Source of the DNA: Ga0077560 sp046330435
Lineage (GTDB): Bacteria > Actinomycetota > Thermoleophilia > Miltoncostaeales > Miltoncostaeaceae
Assembly: GCA_046330435.1 (NCBI GenBank)
Contig: JAXLST010000011.1
Coordinates: 124,001 to 188,000, forward strand
DNA: 64,000 nucleotides
Reading direction: 5' to 3'
Part shown: positions 53,199 to 61,261 of the stretch, piece after piece
Position numbering within the stretch: position 1 is the stretch's first letter
Layout of the letters: every line of letters begins with the position of its first letter
Made by a program: the position numbers and the translations under genes
The notes under the pieces: generated by a model
Seen by the model: the letters and a program-made list of their open reading frames with translations, nothing else
Told to the model about the DNA's origin: nothing
The model's database searches: none

Positions 53199-54380
53199 AT
53201 GGCTCTCGGTTTCACCCCCCGCGGTTCGTCGTCCGATTCCCTCCGGCTCCTCAAGGACCGCCTGCGGTCGCTTGACGAGCACTGCCTCAGCGACCTGGGG
53301 ACGGGTCTGGACCGGGCCCGGGCCGGAGACCTCACCGTCACCGTCCGGCCGGTCACGCAGCGGATCGACCAGCGCTCGGGCGACGCGTTCACCGATGAGC
53401 TCATCGACCTGTTCAACGGCATGCTCGCCAAGGCGCAGGGCGCGATCGCCGCCTACAACGAGGTGCGCGAGCAGTTCCGCGAGGCGCTCGGCGACGACTC
53501 CTGCCTCGAGGACCTGCGCGAGAAGCTGCGCAGCCTCGACGGCCGCTGCCTCACCGGCCTCCAGGACGGCCTGCAGGCCGTCGCCGAGGGAGATCTCGGG
53601 GTCGAGGTGGTCCCGGTGACCACCCCGCTCGAGGCCACGCCGGGCCGGGAGCTCGGCGAGCTCGGGGAGCTCTTCAACAGCATGCTGGCCAAGGCGCAGG
53701 CGGCCGTGCACGGGTACGAGCACATGCGCACCGAGACCGGCGGCATGGTCCGCCAGCTGGCGGAGACCGCCGCGGCGCTGGAGCGGTCCTCCGAGCGCCT
53801 GCAGCTCATCGCCGAGGAGAGCGGCCGGGCGATCGGCGAGATCGCCGGGACGCTGGAGCAGGTCTCGCAGGGGTCCTCCGAGCAGGCGCTCGCCGCCCAG
53901 GGCGTGAACGACGCGGTCACCACGGCCGCCGGCTTCGTGTCGGGCCTGGGGGCCAAGAGCGAGGAGATCGGCGAGATCGTCACGACGATCGCCGGCATCG
54001 CCAACCAGACGAACCTGCTGGCGCTGAACGCCGCGATCGAGGCGGCGCGCGCCGGCGAGATGGGCCGCGGCTTCGCGGTGGTCGCCGACGAGGTCCGGAC
54101 CCTCGCCGAGAGCTCGCAGGCGTCCGCCAGCTCGATCGCCACGATCATCGGCGACATCCAGGACCAGACCGCCCAGGCGGTGGCGGCGATGGAGACGGTG
54201 CAGCGCGACGTCGTCGGTGTGGCCGCGACCTCCGAACGGGCCGCCGCGGCGGCCGAGACGGTGTCCGCCGCGACCGAGGAGACCTCGGCGGCGTCCGACC
54301 AGGTGGCCGAGGCCTCCGAGGAGGTCGCCGGGGCCGCGCAGGCGCTGGCCCGGATGATCGGGCATTTCCGCAACGCTTAG
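53199..54380 (+). CDS. soluble methyl-accepting chemoreceptor, first of a tandem pair
   Basis: 393 residues and no membrane span. Two HAMP-like modules (ARAGDLTVTVRPVT... then VAEGDLGVEVVPVT, each ending in LFNGMLAKAQ or LFNSMLAKAQ) are followed by a signalling coiled coil. Its hairpin tip contains ANQTNLLALNAAIEAARAGE split by the conserved Glu/Arg pair, then GRGFAVVADEVR. It should signal to CheA through CheW, but no che genes are in the window. Cytoplasmic sensing is implied. ATG 53199 follows AAGGAG. Confidence 0.88.
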   Translation: MALGFTPRGSSSDSLRLLKDRLRSLDEHCLSDLGTGLDRARAGDLTVTVRPVTQRIDQRSGDAFTDELIDLFNGMLAKAQGAIAAYNEVREQFREALGDDSCLEDLREKLRSLDGRCLTGLQDGLQAVAEGDLGVEVVPVTTPLEATPGRELGELGELFNSMLAKAQAAVHGYEHMRTETGGMVRQLAETAAALERSSERLQLIAEESGRAIGEIAGTLEQVSQGSSEQALAAQGVNDAVTTAAGFVSGLGAKSEEIGEIVTTIAGIANQTNLLALNAAIEAARAGEMGRGFAVVADEVRTLAESSQASASSIATIIGDIQDQTAQAVAAMETVQRDVVGVAATSERAAAAAETVSAATEETSAASDQVAEASEEVAGAAQALARMIGHFRNA

Positions 54381-54543
54381 CACGGTGCGGTGACGGGGCG
54401 GGCCGGGACCCGCCCTCTCGGGTCATGGGCGGATCCTCGCCGGAGGGGCGGGTGACCGGCGGAACGGGTCGATGCGTGGGACGGACACGACGTCCACCAG
54501 CCCACCGCGCCGCACGGCGGCGCTCGCCCCAGGAGCACCCGGC

Positions 54544-55719
54544 ATGGCCCTCTTCACGTCCCGCCCGGCCCAGGACAGCGCCCTGCGCGAGCTGACCGCC
54601 CGCATGGAGTCGCTCGAGCAGCACTGCCTCACCGACCTGCTGGCGGGGCTCGCCGCGATGCAGGACGGCGACCTCACCGTCGAGGTCCGGCCAGCCACGA
54701 CGCACATCGACACGGCGGCCTCCACTCCGGAGGTGCAGGCCATGGTGACGGTGTTCAACGCGATGCTCACCAAGGCGCAGGCGGCCATCGAGGGCTACAA
54801 CCTGGTGCGGGAGCGCATGCGGCTGGCGCTGGGGGACCGATCCTGCCTGGAGGACCTGCAGGCGCGGCTCACGAGCCTGGACGGCAAGTGCCTCAACGGG
54901 CTGGCGAACGGCCTGGAGGCGGTCGCCGGCGGGGACCTCACGGTGGAGGTCATCCCGGTGACCACGGCCCTCGACGCCCGCCCCGGCGAGCACCTGGGGG
55001 AGCTGGGGGAGCTCTTCAACGGCATGCTCGCCAAGGCGCAGGCCTCGGTGAACGCGTACGAGCGGATGCGCGCCGAGACCGGCCAGATGGTCACCGAGCT
55101 CGCCGGCACCGCCGAGAACCTCGCGGGTTCGTCGAGCCGGATGGCGATCATCTCGGAGGAGACGGGCAAGGCCGTCTCGGAGATCGCCAGCACGATCGAG
55201 GCCGTCGCCCAGGGGTCGTCCCAGCAGGCGCAGGCCGCGGGCGGGGTGAACGAGGCCGTCGAGGCCGCCGCCACGGTGGTCGCCGGGCTCGGCGAGAAGA
55301 GCGACGAGATCGGCCAGATCGTCGACACGATCGGCGGGATCGCCAGCCAGACGAACCTGCTGGCGCTGAACGCGGCGATCGAGGCGGCGCGCGCCGGTGA
55401 GCTGGGCCGCGGGTTCGCGGTGGTCGCCGACGAGGTGCGCAAGCTCGCGGAGAGCTCGCAGGACTCGGCGAGCTCCATCGCGGCGATCATCGGGGACATC
55501 CAGCGGCAGACCACCAGCGCCGTCACCGCCATGGACGCGGTGAAGGGCGACGTGCTGTCGGTGGCGAGCATCTCGGAGGAGAACGCCGCGGCCGCCGAGG
55601 AGGTGTCGGCCACCACGGAGCAGACCGCGGCCTCCACCCAGGAGGTGGCGTCGGCCTCGGAGGAGGTCGCCGGCGCCGCCCAGCGGCTCAGCGAGCTCAT
55701 CGCGCACTTCAGGGTGTGA
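54544..55719 (+). CDS. soluble methyl-accepting chemoreceptor, second of a tandem pair
   Basis: 391 residues, a close paralogue of the preceding gene with the same order: short N-terminus, two HAMP-like modules (MQDGDLTVEVRPAT; VAGGDLTVEVIPVT), and a signalling hairpin with QTNLLALNAAIEAARAGE and GRGFAVVADEVRKLAESS. The upstream sequences of the pair are also alike (AGGAGCACC before ATGGC), which shows a recent tandem duplication. ATG 54544 is chosen for this reason. Its 3' end overlaps the convergent signal-peptidase-like gene by 11 bases. Confidence 0.88.
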   Translation: MALFTSRPAQDSALRELTARMESLEQHCLTDLLAGLAAMQDGDLTVEVRPATTHIDTAASTPEVQAMVTVFNAMLTKAQAAIEGYNLVRERMRLALGDRSCLEDLQARLTSLDGKCLNGLANGLEAVAGGDLTVEVIPVTTALDARPGEHLGELGELFNGMLAKAQASVNAYERMRAETGQMVTELAGTAENLAGSSSRMAIISEETGKAVSEIASTIEAVAQGSSQQAQAAGGVNEAVEAAATVVAGLGEKSDEIGQIVDTIGGIASQTNLLALNAAIEAARAGELGRGFAVVADEVRKLAESSQDSASSIAAIIGDIQRQTTSAVTAMDAVKGDVLSVASISEENAAAAEEVSATTEQTAASTQEVASASEEVAGAAQRLSELIAHFRV

Positions 55720-56170
55720 GCCGCGCGGGGCGGGTCAGCACCCGCCCCACCACCGCCTCCACCGGCGTGAAGGGCTCGCCCTCCCCGGCCCACAGGCGGG
55801 CGTCGCAGGACTCCGGGCGGTCATCGCCCAGCAGCGGCACCGTGCCCCCGGGCACGGTGCCGAAGTCCCGGTCGTAGCGCGGCGTGTCGCGCCGCTCCCC
55901 GGGGATGCGCACCCGCTGGCCGTTGCGGAACAGCAGCCCGCCGCGCACCGCGACCCGGTCGCCCGGCACCCCGGCCACGCGCAGCACCGGGTCGGGCAGC
56001 GGGTAGCCGGTGCTGCCGCACGCGGCGCGGATGGCGGGCGTGGGCGCCACGGCGACCACGTCGCCCCGGGCGGGCCGGCGGCCCTCACGGTACGCGTTGC
56101 GGTCCACCAGGACGGTCCCGCCCGGCGGGTAGGCGGGGGCCATGGCCGCGCCCTCGTTGACCAGGGGCAC
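55709..56170 (-). CDS. signal-peptidase-I-like protein lacking the catalytic Ser and Lys
   Basis: 153 residues from GTG 56170. The S26 fold is recognisable: GAAMAPAYPPGG in place of box B, PARGDVVAVAP, VLRVAGVPGDRVAV in place of the Lys box, LLFRNGQ and the final LLGDDRPESCDARLWAGEG box E. The nucleophile Ser of the SM.P motif is Ala and the general-base Lys before RV is Leu, so it should be proteolytically inactive. A hydrophobic stretch (AALAAGLALFAAGV) lies in frame just upstream, so the true start may be a non-standard codon near 56251. It is probably co-transcribed with the HtrA gene. Confidence 0.7.
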   Translation of the reverse strand: MPLVNEGAAMAPAYPPGGTVLVDRNAYREGRRPARGDVVAVAPTPAIRAACGSTGYPLPDPVLRVAGVPGDRVAVRGGLLFRNGQRVRIPGERRDTPRYDRDFGTVPGGTVPLLGDDRPESCDARLWAGEGEPFTPVEAVVGRVLTRPARLTP

Positions 56171-56258
56171 GGGGCCGGGCGCGCGGGGGACCCCGGCGGC
56201 GAACAGCGCCAGCCCGGCCGCGAGGGCCGCCGCAGGGGCGGCGGCCCTCAGCGCGCGG

Positions 56259-57683
56259 TCACTGCGGAGCGGTCGTCGCGTAGGGGATCCGCACCTGGAT
56301 CGGGGAGCCGCTGGTCGTGGTGAACAGCGTGTACGTGGCGGCGTCCTGCGGCCCGGCCTTCACGGCCTGGCAGTAGGACTGCAGCGTGCCGTCCATGTCC
56401 TGCCCGTTGACCTGGGTGATGTAGGCGGGCTTCGGGAAGTTCGCCAGCGCGGCGGGCGACCCGGGGACGATGTTGTCCACGATGATCCCGGGGGCGGAGG
56501 TCGGCGCCCCGCTCAGCTGCGACGGGTCGGGGACGTAGTCCAGGCCGATGCCCGTCCAGTACAGCGAGCGGCCGGCCTGCAGCTGCGGGACGACCTCTTT
56601 GACGCGGTCCACCCCGATCGCGTAGTTCTGGCCCTGGATGATGCGGCCGTTGCGCTGCGTGGTGCCCGCGGAGTTGATCCCCACCAGCTGGGAGTCGGTG
56701 TCCACCAACGGGCCGCCGGAGTTGCCCGGGTTGATGGCCACGTCGGTCTGGATGACGTTGGGGTAGTTCGGCACGTCCACGGCGTTGCGCTCGTCGTAGG
56801 AGGTGCTCACCACGGAGACCACGCCGGTGGTCGCGGTGAGCTTCGCCGTCTCGCTGTCGCTGCCGGGGAAGCCGACGGCGACGACGGTGTCGCCCTCCTT
56901 GATGTCGGCCTGCGAACCGAGCGGGAGGGTCACCAGGCCGGTGGTGTCGGTGACCTTCAGCACCGCCATGTCGTCGCACGGGGCGCTGCCCATGAGCTTC
57001 GCCTCGCGGTTCTGGCCGTCCACGACGACCTGGAACTGCTCGCCCTCGTTCACGACGTGCTGGTTGGTGACCACGAGGCCCTGCTGGGCGTCGAGCACCC
57101 AGCCGGTGCCGCCCGCACCGCTGTCGCCGGTGAGCGCGAGGATGCGCACGGTGCTGGGGCGCAGGCTGTCCACGATCTCCGAGATGGGCCGCTGCTGGGG
57201 CGTGTCGCTGCCGCCGCCGATCACGCCGGTGGCCAGCAGGGTCCCGAACCCGGCGACGGCGACGATCGCGATGGCCCCCACGATGGTGGCCATGCGGGTG
57301 TTGCGCCGCAGCTTGCGCCGCTCGATGGTGGACGCCGACGGGCCGTCCAGGTCCTGCGGGATCACGCCGATCTGGGTGGCCTTCGCCGACGGCGGCTGCA
57401 TGGAGGTGCGGATGAGGGTCTCCCCGATCTGCACCATCTCGTTGCCCTGCAGCAGCACCGGCCCGGTGAGCTTGTGGCCGTTGACCAGCACGCCGTTGGC
57501 GGACCCCATGTCGTGCAGCTCGGCCCGCCCGTCGGCGTACACCCGCAGCATCGCGTGCTGCCGGGAGGCCTTCTCGTCGTTCACCACCAGGTTGCACCCG
57601 GGGTCGCGTCCGATGACCCAGCGCTCACCCGAGGCCTGGACGGCGCGCCCCTCGTCCCCGCCCGACTCGACCACCAACCACAT
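56259..57683 (-). CDS. FHA-domain HtrA-type membrane serine protease
   Basis: 474 residues. Residues 1-95 are an FHA phosphopeptide-binding domain (WVIGRDPGCNLVVND; ASRQHAMLRV; GSANGVLVNG). A span near 131-155 (TIVGAIAIVAVAGFGTLLA) leads to a trypsin-like domain with TNQHVV, DDMAVLKV and the nucleophile in NPGNSGGPL, then a PDZ domain. The protease would be extracytoplasmic, with the FHA part inside, linking kinase signalling to envelope quality control. ATG 57683 has the SD GGAGGGG. The FHA-HtrA fusion is less common than plain HtrA. Confidence 0.9.
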   Translation of the reverse strand: MWLVVESGGDEGRAVQASGERWVIGRDPGCNLVVNDEKASRQHAMLRVYADGRAELHDMGSANGVLVNGHKLTGPVLLQGNEMVQIGETLIRTSMQPPSAKATQIGVIPQDLDGPSASTIERRKLRRNTRMATIVGAIAIVAVAGFGTLLATGVIGGGSDTPQQRPISEIVDSLRPSTVRILALTGDSGAGGTGWVLDAQQGLVVTNQHVVNEGEQFQVVVDGQNREAKLMGSAPCDDMAVLKVTDTTGLVTLPLGSQADIKEGDTVVAVGFPGSDSETAKLTATTGVVSVVSTSYDERNAVDVPNYPNVIQTDVAINPGNSGGPLVDTDSQLVGINSAGTTQRNGRIIQGQNYAIGVDRVKEVVPQLQAGRSLYWTGIGLDYVPDPSQLSGAPTSAPGIIVDNIVPGSPAALANFPKPAYITQVNGQDMDGTLQSYCQAVKAGPQDAATYTLFTTTSGSPIQVRIPYATTAPQ

Positions 57684-57800
57684 GCGCGCTCCCCTCCGGT
57701 TCGACCGCTGGAATCTACGACGCAAGACCCGCTCGGACCAAAGGCGTGACAGCCCGTGACAGCCGCGCGCCCTCTGCTATCCTCCGCCCCCGCCTGACCC

Positions 57801-57872
57801 GGGCGGTTAGCTCAGCGGTAGAGCACCTGCCTTACAAGCAGGGGGCCGGCAGTTCGAACCTGCCACCGCCCA
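57801..57872 (+). tRNA. tRNA-Val (anticodon TAC)
   Basis: 72 bases. Acceptor GGGCGGT pairs with ACCGCCC, with discriminator A. The anticodon stem CCTGC/GCAGG encloses CTTACAA with anticodon TAC, and the T-arm contains AGTTCGAACCT. CCA is not encoded. Confidence 0.97.
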
Positions 57873-57891
57873 CTGACCGACCCAGGCGCTC

Positions 57892-57966
57892 GGGGGTGTA
57901 GCTCAGCTTGGTTAGAGCACCGGACTGTCAATCCGGAGGCCGCGGGTTCGAGTCCCGTCACTCCCG
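57892..57966 (+). tRNA. tRNA-Asp (anticodon GTC)
   Basis: 75 bases. Acceptor GGGGGTG pairs with CACTCCC (one G-T), with discriminator G as expected for Asp. The anticodon stem CCGGA/TCCGG encloses CTGTCAA with anticodon GTC. Only 19 bases separate it from tRNA-Val, so the two share a transcript that ends at the terminator just downstream. Confidence 0.97.
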
Positions 57967-58161
57967 CCTCACGAAAGCCCCGCAAACGCGGGGCTTTCCT
58001 CGTTCTGGGGCCGAGTTCCGAGGGATCGAGAGGGCCGGGGTGTCACGCAAAGTGTCACCGCTCCGGGTGATCGCCGCCGCCAGGCGCTCACCGATCTCGG
58101 CGTGGAGCGCTCCTCCCGATGCAAGCCGCACCAGCAAGCTTGCATCGAGGACCACCGGCAT
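57958..58161 (-). pseudogene. truncated VapC-like PIN-domain toxin
   Basis: ATG 58161 begins MPVVLDASLLVRLASGG, the first strand and catalytic-aspartate motif of PIN-domain VapC toxins, and the similarity continues to about HAEIGERLAAAIT. It then changes to unrelated sequence that runs through the terminator and into the tRNA-Asp 3' end. About 65 residues remain instead of the usual 130, without the later acidic residues, so it cannot be an active nuclease. It is coupled to the upstream antitoxin-like gene (TAATG). The truncation next to a tRNA 3' end suggests loss of a former insertion. Confidence 0.65.
57973..57998. terminator. strong intrinsic terminator after the tRNA pair
   Basis: GAAAGCCCCGC (57973-57983) and GCGGGGCTTTC (57988-57998) form an 11-bp perfect stem with an AAAC loop. 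It can end the tRNA transcript on the plus strand. In the reverse direction the GAAAG arm offers no T-run but the stem would still fold. Confidence 0.85.
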
Positions 58162-58529
58162 TAGTCGGCGCTGCCCCGCAGTGCCCGCTCCTCGAGCTCC
58201 GCGCGATCAGCCTTCAGCGCCTGTTCGAGCGCCTGCTCGCCGACCTCCGGCACTCCTTGCCAGAGGTGCCTCAGGCGTGCCAGCGCATCCATTCCGCGCT
58301 GCGCATCCGCATCGGGTCCCGGCAGGCCACGGACGAACTCGACGATCACGGCATCAGCATCGATGCCGCGGCGGCGGCTCTCGGCCTCAAGCCGTGCCCG
58401 CTCCTCAGGACCGAGATCGATGCGAATCGGATTGGTCGCCACGCGGCCGATTGTCGGCGCGTCCGGAGCGATCGCGATGGGCCGAGGTGCGGCGGCCTCC
58501 AGGTCCTGTCCGCACGTCCTCGGAGTCAC
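58161..58529 (-). CDS. VapB-like antitoxin remnant
   Basis: 122 residues from GTG 58529; GTG 58442 (VATNPIRIDLGPEERARL) is a more antitoxin-like start. The segment IRIDLGPEERARLEAESRRRGIDADAV (two parts) resembles a ribbon-helix-helix antitoxin N-terminus, followed by a charged helical tail. The stop overlaps the start of the PIN-domain remnant, the gene order of vapBC. With its toxin truncated, it is probably a leftover or a solitary antitoxin. Confidence 0.6.
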   Translation of the reverse strand: MTPRTCGQDLEAAAPRPIAIAPDAPTIGRVATNPIRIDLGPEERARLEAESRRRGIDADAVIVEFVRGLPGPDADAQRGMDALARLRHLWQGVPEVGEQALEQALKADRAELEERALRGSAD

Positions 58530-58606
58530 TCCGATGCCTCATCGCTGTCGCGATCCATGCCCTTGCAGACTAGCGTTCCGAGGATGGGCAGCGAGCGTCG
58601 CCTCAC

Positions 58607-58631
58607 GGGGGCCCCGCGTCGCGGGGCCCCC
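58607..58631 (-). terminator. hairpin after the RTX gene
   Basis: GGGGGCCCCGC (58607-58617) and GCGGGGCCCCC (58621-58631) form an 11-bp perfect stem with a three-base loop, 26 bases beyond the RTX gene's stop on the minus strand. No T-run follows. Confidence 0.6.
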
Positions 58632-58656
58632 GCCGTACCGGCGGCCGTTCCCGGCG

Positions 58657-59766
58657 CTACGGGATGCCCGCCGCGACCTCGCAGCCGCGGGCGCGATCGA
58701 GCCCCTGCTCGCCGTCGCAGTCGTCCGCGACACCGTCGCTCCCGTCGAGGCGGTCATCCGCCGGGCCCGCCCGGAGGATGTCGTCGCCGGTCCCGCCGTC
58801 CAGGCGGTCCCGCCCGCCGGCGGTGGCGATGCTGGTGGCGAAGTCGATCGTGCTGTCGCCGAACAGGACGTCGTCACCGCCGCGGCCGATGACGGTGTCG
58901 TTCCCGGCCCCGGAGTAGCCGAAGCCGACGTTCGGGCTGCTGTCGCCCACCAGCACGTCGGCGGCGTCGGACCCGATGATCACGTCGTCCCCGGCGCCGA
59001 ACGCCGCACCCAGGCTGTTGTTGTCCCCGATCGCCAGGGACCCGCCGGGGCCCAGGTCGATGAGGTCGTCGCCCCCGTTGCCGCGGGCGGTCCCCCCGAC
59101 GAACCCGTCACCGACGGCGAAGCTGTCACCGATCGCGACGTCGTCGCCCGGGCCGCCGAGCAGCACGTCGTCGCCTGCGCCCACCGCGTCGCTGCCGCGG
59201 GAGTCGCCCAGGAGGCTGTCGTCCCCCGGCCCGCCGAGCAGCACATCGTCCCCGCCGCCGGTGGCGGTGCCTGTGGAGGTGGAGTCGCCGCGGACGCTGT
59301 CGTCACCCGGCCCGCCGTCGAGCCAGTCGTTCCCGCCGCCGGCGGCGTCGTTGACCGGGTCCTGGACGTCGCCGCGCAGGCGGTCCTGGCCGTCGCCCCC
59401 GGAGATGCGGTCGTTGCCGAGGCCGCCCACCAGCACGTCGTCACCCTCCAGACCGCAGATCCGGTCGTTCCCGCCCCTGCCGTCGATGACGTCGTCGCCG
59501 GTCGACCCGACGATCACGTCATTGCCGGGGGTCCCGTCGATCGCGCCGGCACCCACGATCGTCGCGGGCGCGCCGAGGCATGTGGGCCCGGGACGTGCGG
59601 GCAGCGCGGTCGCGGCGCCGCCGGCCAGCAGCGCCGCCGCGCCCAGCAGCAGCACGGCCCGTGGGCCCGGCCGGCGGCGCGGTCGCCCTCCGCGTCCGGC
59701 CCGGTCTCGGAGGTCAGGGAACGATGGGGTCGCGGGCGTGCCCGCCCCCACGGCGTCGTCGGTCAT
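58657..59766 (-). CDS. secreted RTX-type calcium-binding repeat protein
   Basis: 369 residues. A basic N-terminus and hydrophobic segment (PRAVLLLGAAALLAGGAATA) act as signal or anchor. The rest consists of RTX-like nonapeptide repeats such as GTPGNDVIVG, GGNDRICGLEGDDVLVGG and GGPGDDSLLGDS, which would form calcium-loaded beta-rolls. Three cysteines sit near the ends (PTCLGAP, DRICGLE, ADDCDGE). No enzymatic domain is attached, so it is probably a surface or secreted structural protein. ATG 59766 has a GAGG upstream; a longer reading to 59928 lacks support. Confidence 0.8.
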   Translation of the reverse strand: MTDDAVGAGTPATPSFPDLRDRAGRGGRPRRRPGPRAVLLLGAAALLAGGAATALPARPGPTCLGAPATIVGAGAIDGTPGNDVIVGSTGDDVIDGRGGNDRICGLEGDDVLVGGLGNDRISGGDGQDRLRGDVQDPVNDAAGGGNDWLDGGPGDDSVRGDSTSTGTATGGGDDVLLGGPGDDSLLGDSRGSDAVGAGDDVLLGGPGDDVAIGDSFAVGDGFVGGTARGNGGDDLIDLGPGGSLAIGDNNSLGAAFGAGDDVIIGSDAADVLVGDSSPNVGFGYSGAGNDTVIGRGGDDVLFGDSTIDFATSIATAGGRDRLDGGTGDDILRAGPADDRLDGSDGVADDCDGEQGLDRARGCEVAAGIP

Positions 59767-60078
59767 CTGGTGCCGCCTCTCTCTTCGCGAAGGGCCCGCC
59801 GGGAGGCGGGCCGGATGGAAGCTGCTGGTCCGGCGATGACGACCGCACCGGGAGGGACGGCCGTCCGTGACGACGCGGGAGTCCGTGGGGTGGCCCCTGC
59901 GTATGCGCGGTCGAACGTATGTGAACATCCCTGCCGCGTGCCACTGGCCGTACGGATAGCGCCGATGTGTCCTTCATCCACGTCTCGGCAGGAAGGAGTG
60001 CGGGGCGGGGCGGGGCGGGCCCACGGCTAAGGTGCGGGGCTGCCGGAGGCGCCCGAACCCACATGACCGGATGGTGAG
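59767..60078. other. intergenic region between divergent genes
   Basis: 312 bases between the RTX gene and the PLP enzyme. It is somewhat less GC-rich around 59880-59970 and must hold two divergent promoters. I see no convincing gene, repeat or RNA structure in it. Confidence 0.5.
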
Positions 60079-61212
60079 ATGACCGCGGACCGACCCGACG
60101 GCGCGCTGCGCCCCGAGACCCGGCTGGTCACCGGGGGACGGCCGCCGCACCTGGGCGCGCCGCTCAACGTCCCCATCACCCCGGCCTCGAACTTCCGGGC
60201 GTCCGGGCCGTCCGTCGACGGCGACGCCCACCGGGAGTACTCCCGCGACGACGCCACCCCCGGGTGGGACGCCCTGGAGGCGGTCGTGGGTGACCTGGAG
60301 GGCGGCACCGCGGTGGCGTTCGCATCCGGCATGGCCGCCGCCGCGGCCGTGATCGACCTGCTGCCCGTCGGCAGCCGCGCGGTCGCGTGCAGCGACGCCT
60401 ACACCGGTACCAGGGGACTCCTCGCCGACGGGAGGGACCTCGGGCGTTGGTCCGTCGAGTTCACCGACACCACCGACACGGGCGCCGCCCTGGCGGCGAT
60501 GGCCGGGGCGGACCTGGTGTGGCTCGAGTCGCCCAGCAACCCGCTGATGGAGATCGCCGACCTGCCGGCGCTGTGCGGCGCGGCCCGCCCCACGGGGTCG
60601 ATGGTGGTCGTCGACAACACGTTCGCCACCCCGCTGCTGCAGCGGCCCCTGGCCCTGGGGGCCGACGTGGTGATCCATTCGGCGACCAAGTTCCTGGGCG
60701 GCCACTCGGACCTGCTGCTGGGGATCGCCGTGTCCGCAACGCCGGAGCTGGGCGAGCGGCTGCGCGAGCGGCGTGCACTCGCCGGGGCCACCCCGGGCGC
60801 GCTCGAGGCCTTCCTCGCCCTGCGCGGCATCCGGACGCTCGCCGTGCGGCTCGAGCGGTCCCAGGCCACCGCGGGCGAGCTCGCCCGCAGGCTCGACGCC
60901 CACCCCGCGGTGGGACGCGTGCGCTACCCGGGCCTGCCCGCCGACCCGGGGCACGACCGCGCCGCCGCCCAGATGGCCGGATTCGGGGCGATCCTGTCGT
61001 TCGAGCTCGCGGACGCCGCCACCGCGGACCGCGTGTGCGACGCCGTGCGGGTGATCACCTCGGCGACGAGCCTCGGCGGGGTCGAGACCACCATCGAGCG
61101 GCGCGCCAAGCTACCCGGGTCGGACCACGTCCCGCCCGGCCTGCTGCGCGTGAGCGTCGGCCTAGAGCACGTCGACGACCTCTGGGCGGACCTGACCGCC
61201 GCGATCGGGTGA
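60079..61212 (+). CDS. PLP-dependent cystathionine gamma-synthase/lyase family enzyme
   Basis: 377 residues of the Cys/Met metabolism PLP family. Landmarks are YSRDDATPGWDALE near the substrate entry, VAFASGMAAAAAVIDLL, VWLESPSNPLMEIADL, VVVDNTFATPLLQRPL with the cofactor-binding aspartate, and VIHSATKFLGGHSD with the Schiff-base lysine near 204. SLGGVETTIERRAKLP completes the C-terminal signature. It may act as cystathionine gamma-synthase, gamma-lyase or O-acetylhomoserine sulfhydrylase; the sequence alone does not decide. ATG 60079 is clear. A strong bidirectional hairpin follows. Confidence 0.88.
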   Translation: MTADRPDGALRPETRLVTGGRPPHLGAPLNVPITPASNFRASGPSVDGDAHREYSRDDATPGWDALEAVVGDLEGGTAVAFASGMAAAAAVIDLLPVGSRAVACSDAYTGTRGLLADGRDLGRWSVEFTDTTDTGAALAAMAGADLVWLESPSNPLMEIADLPALCGAARPTGSMVVVDNTFATPLLQRPLALGADVVIHSATKFLGGHSDLLLGIAVSATPELGERLRERRALAGATPGALEAFLALRGIRTLAVRLERSQATAGELARRLDAHPAVGRVRYPGLPADPGHDRAAAQMAGFGAILSFELADAATADRVCDAVRVITSATSLGGVETTIERRAKLPGSDHVPPGLLRVSVGLEHVDDLWADLTAAIG

Positions 61213-61225
61213 GGGAAGTCGCACC

Positions 61226-61256
61226 GGGGGCGGGGCCGTCACGCGGCCCCGCCCCC
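61226..61256. terminator. bidirectional terminator between convergent genes
   Basis: GGGGGCGGGGCC (61226-61237) and GGCCCCGCCCCC (61245-61256) form a perfect 12-bp stem with a seven-base loop, placed between the stops of the PLP enzyme and the Ig-like protein. It has no T-run. Confidence 0.7.
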
Positions 61257-61261
61257 GTCGC

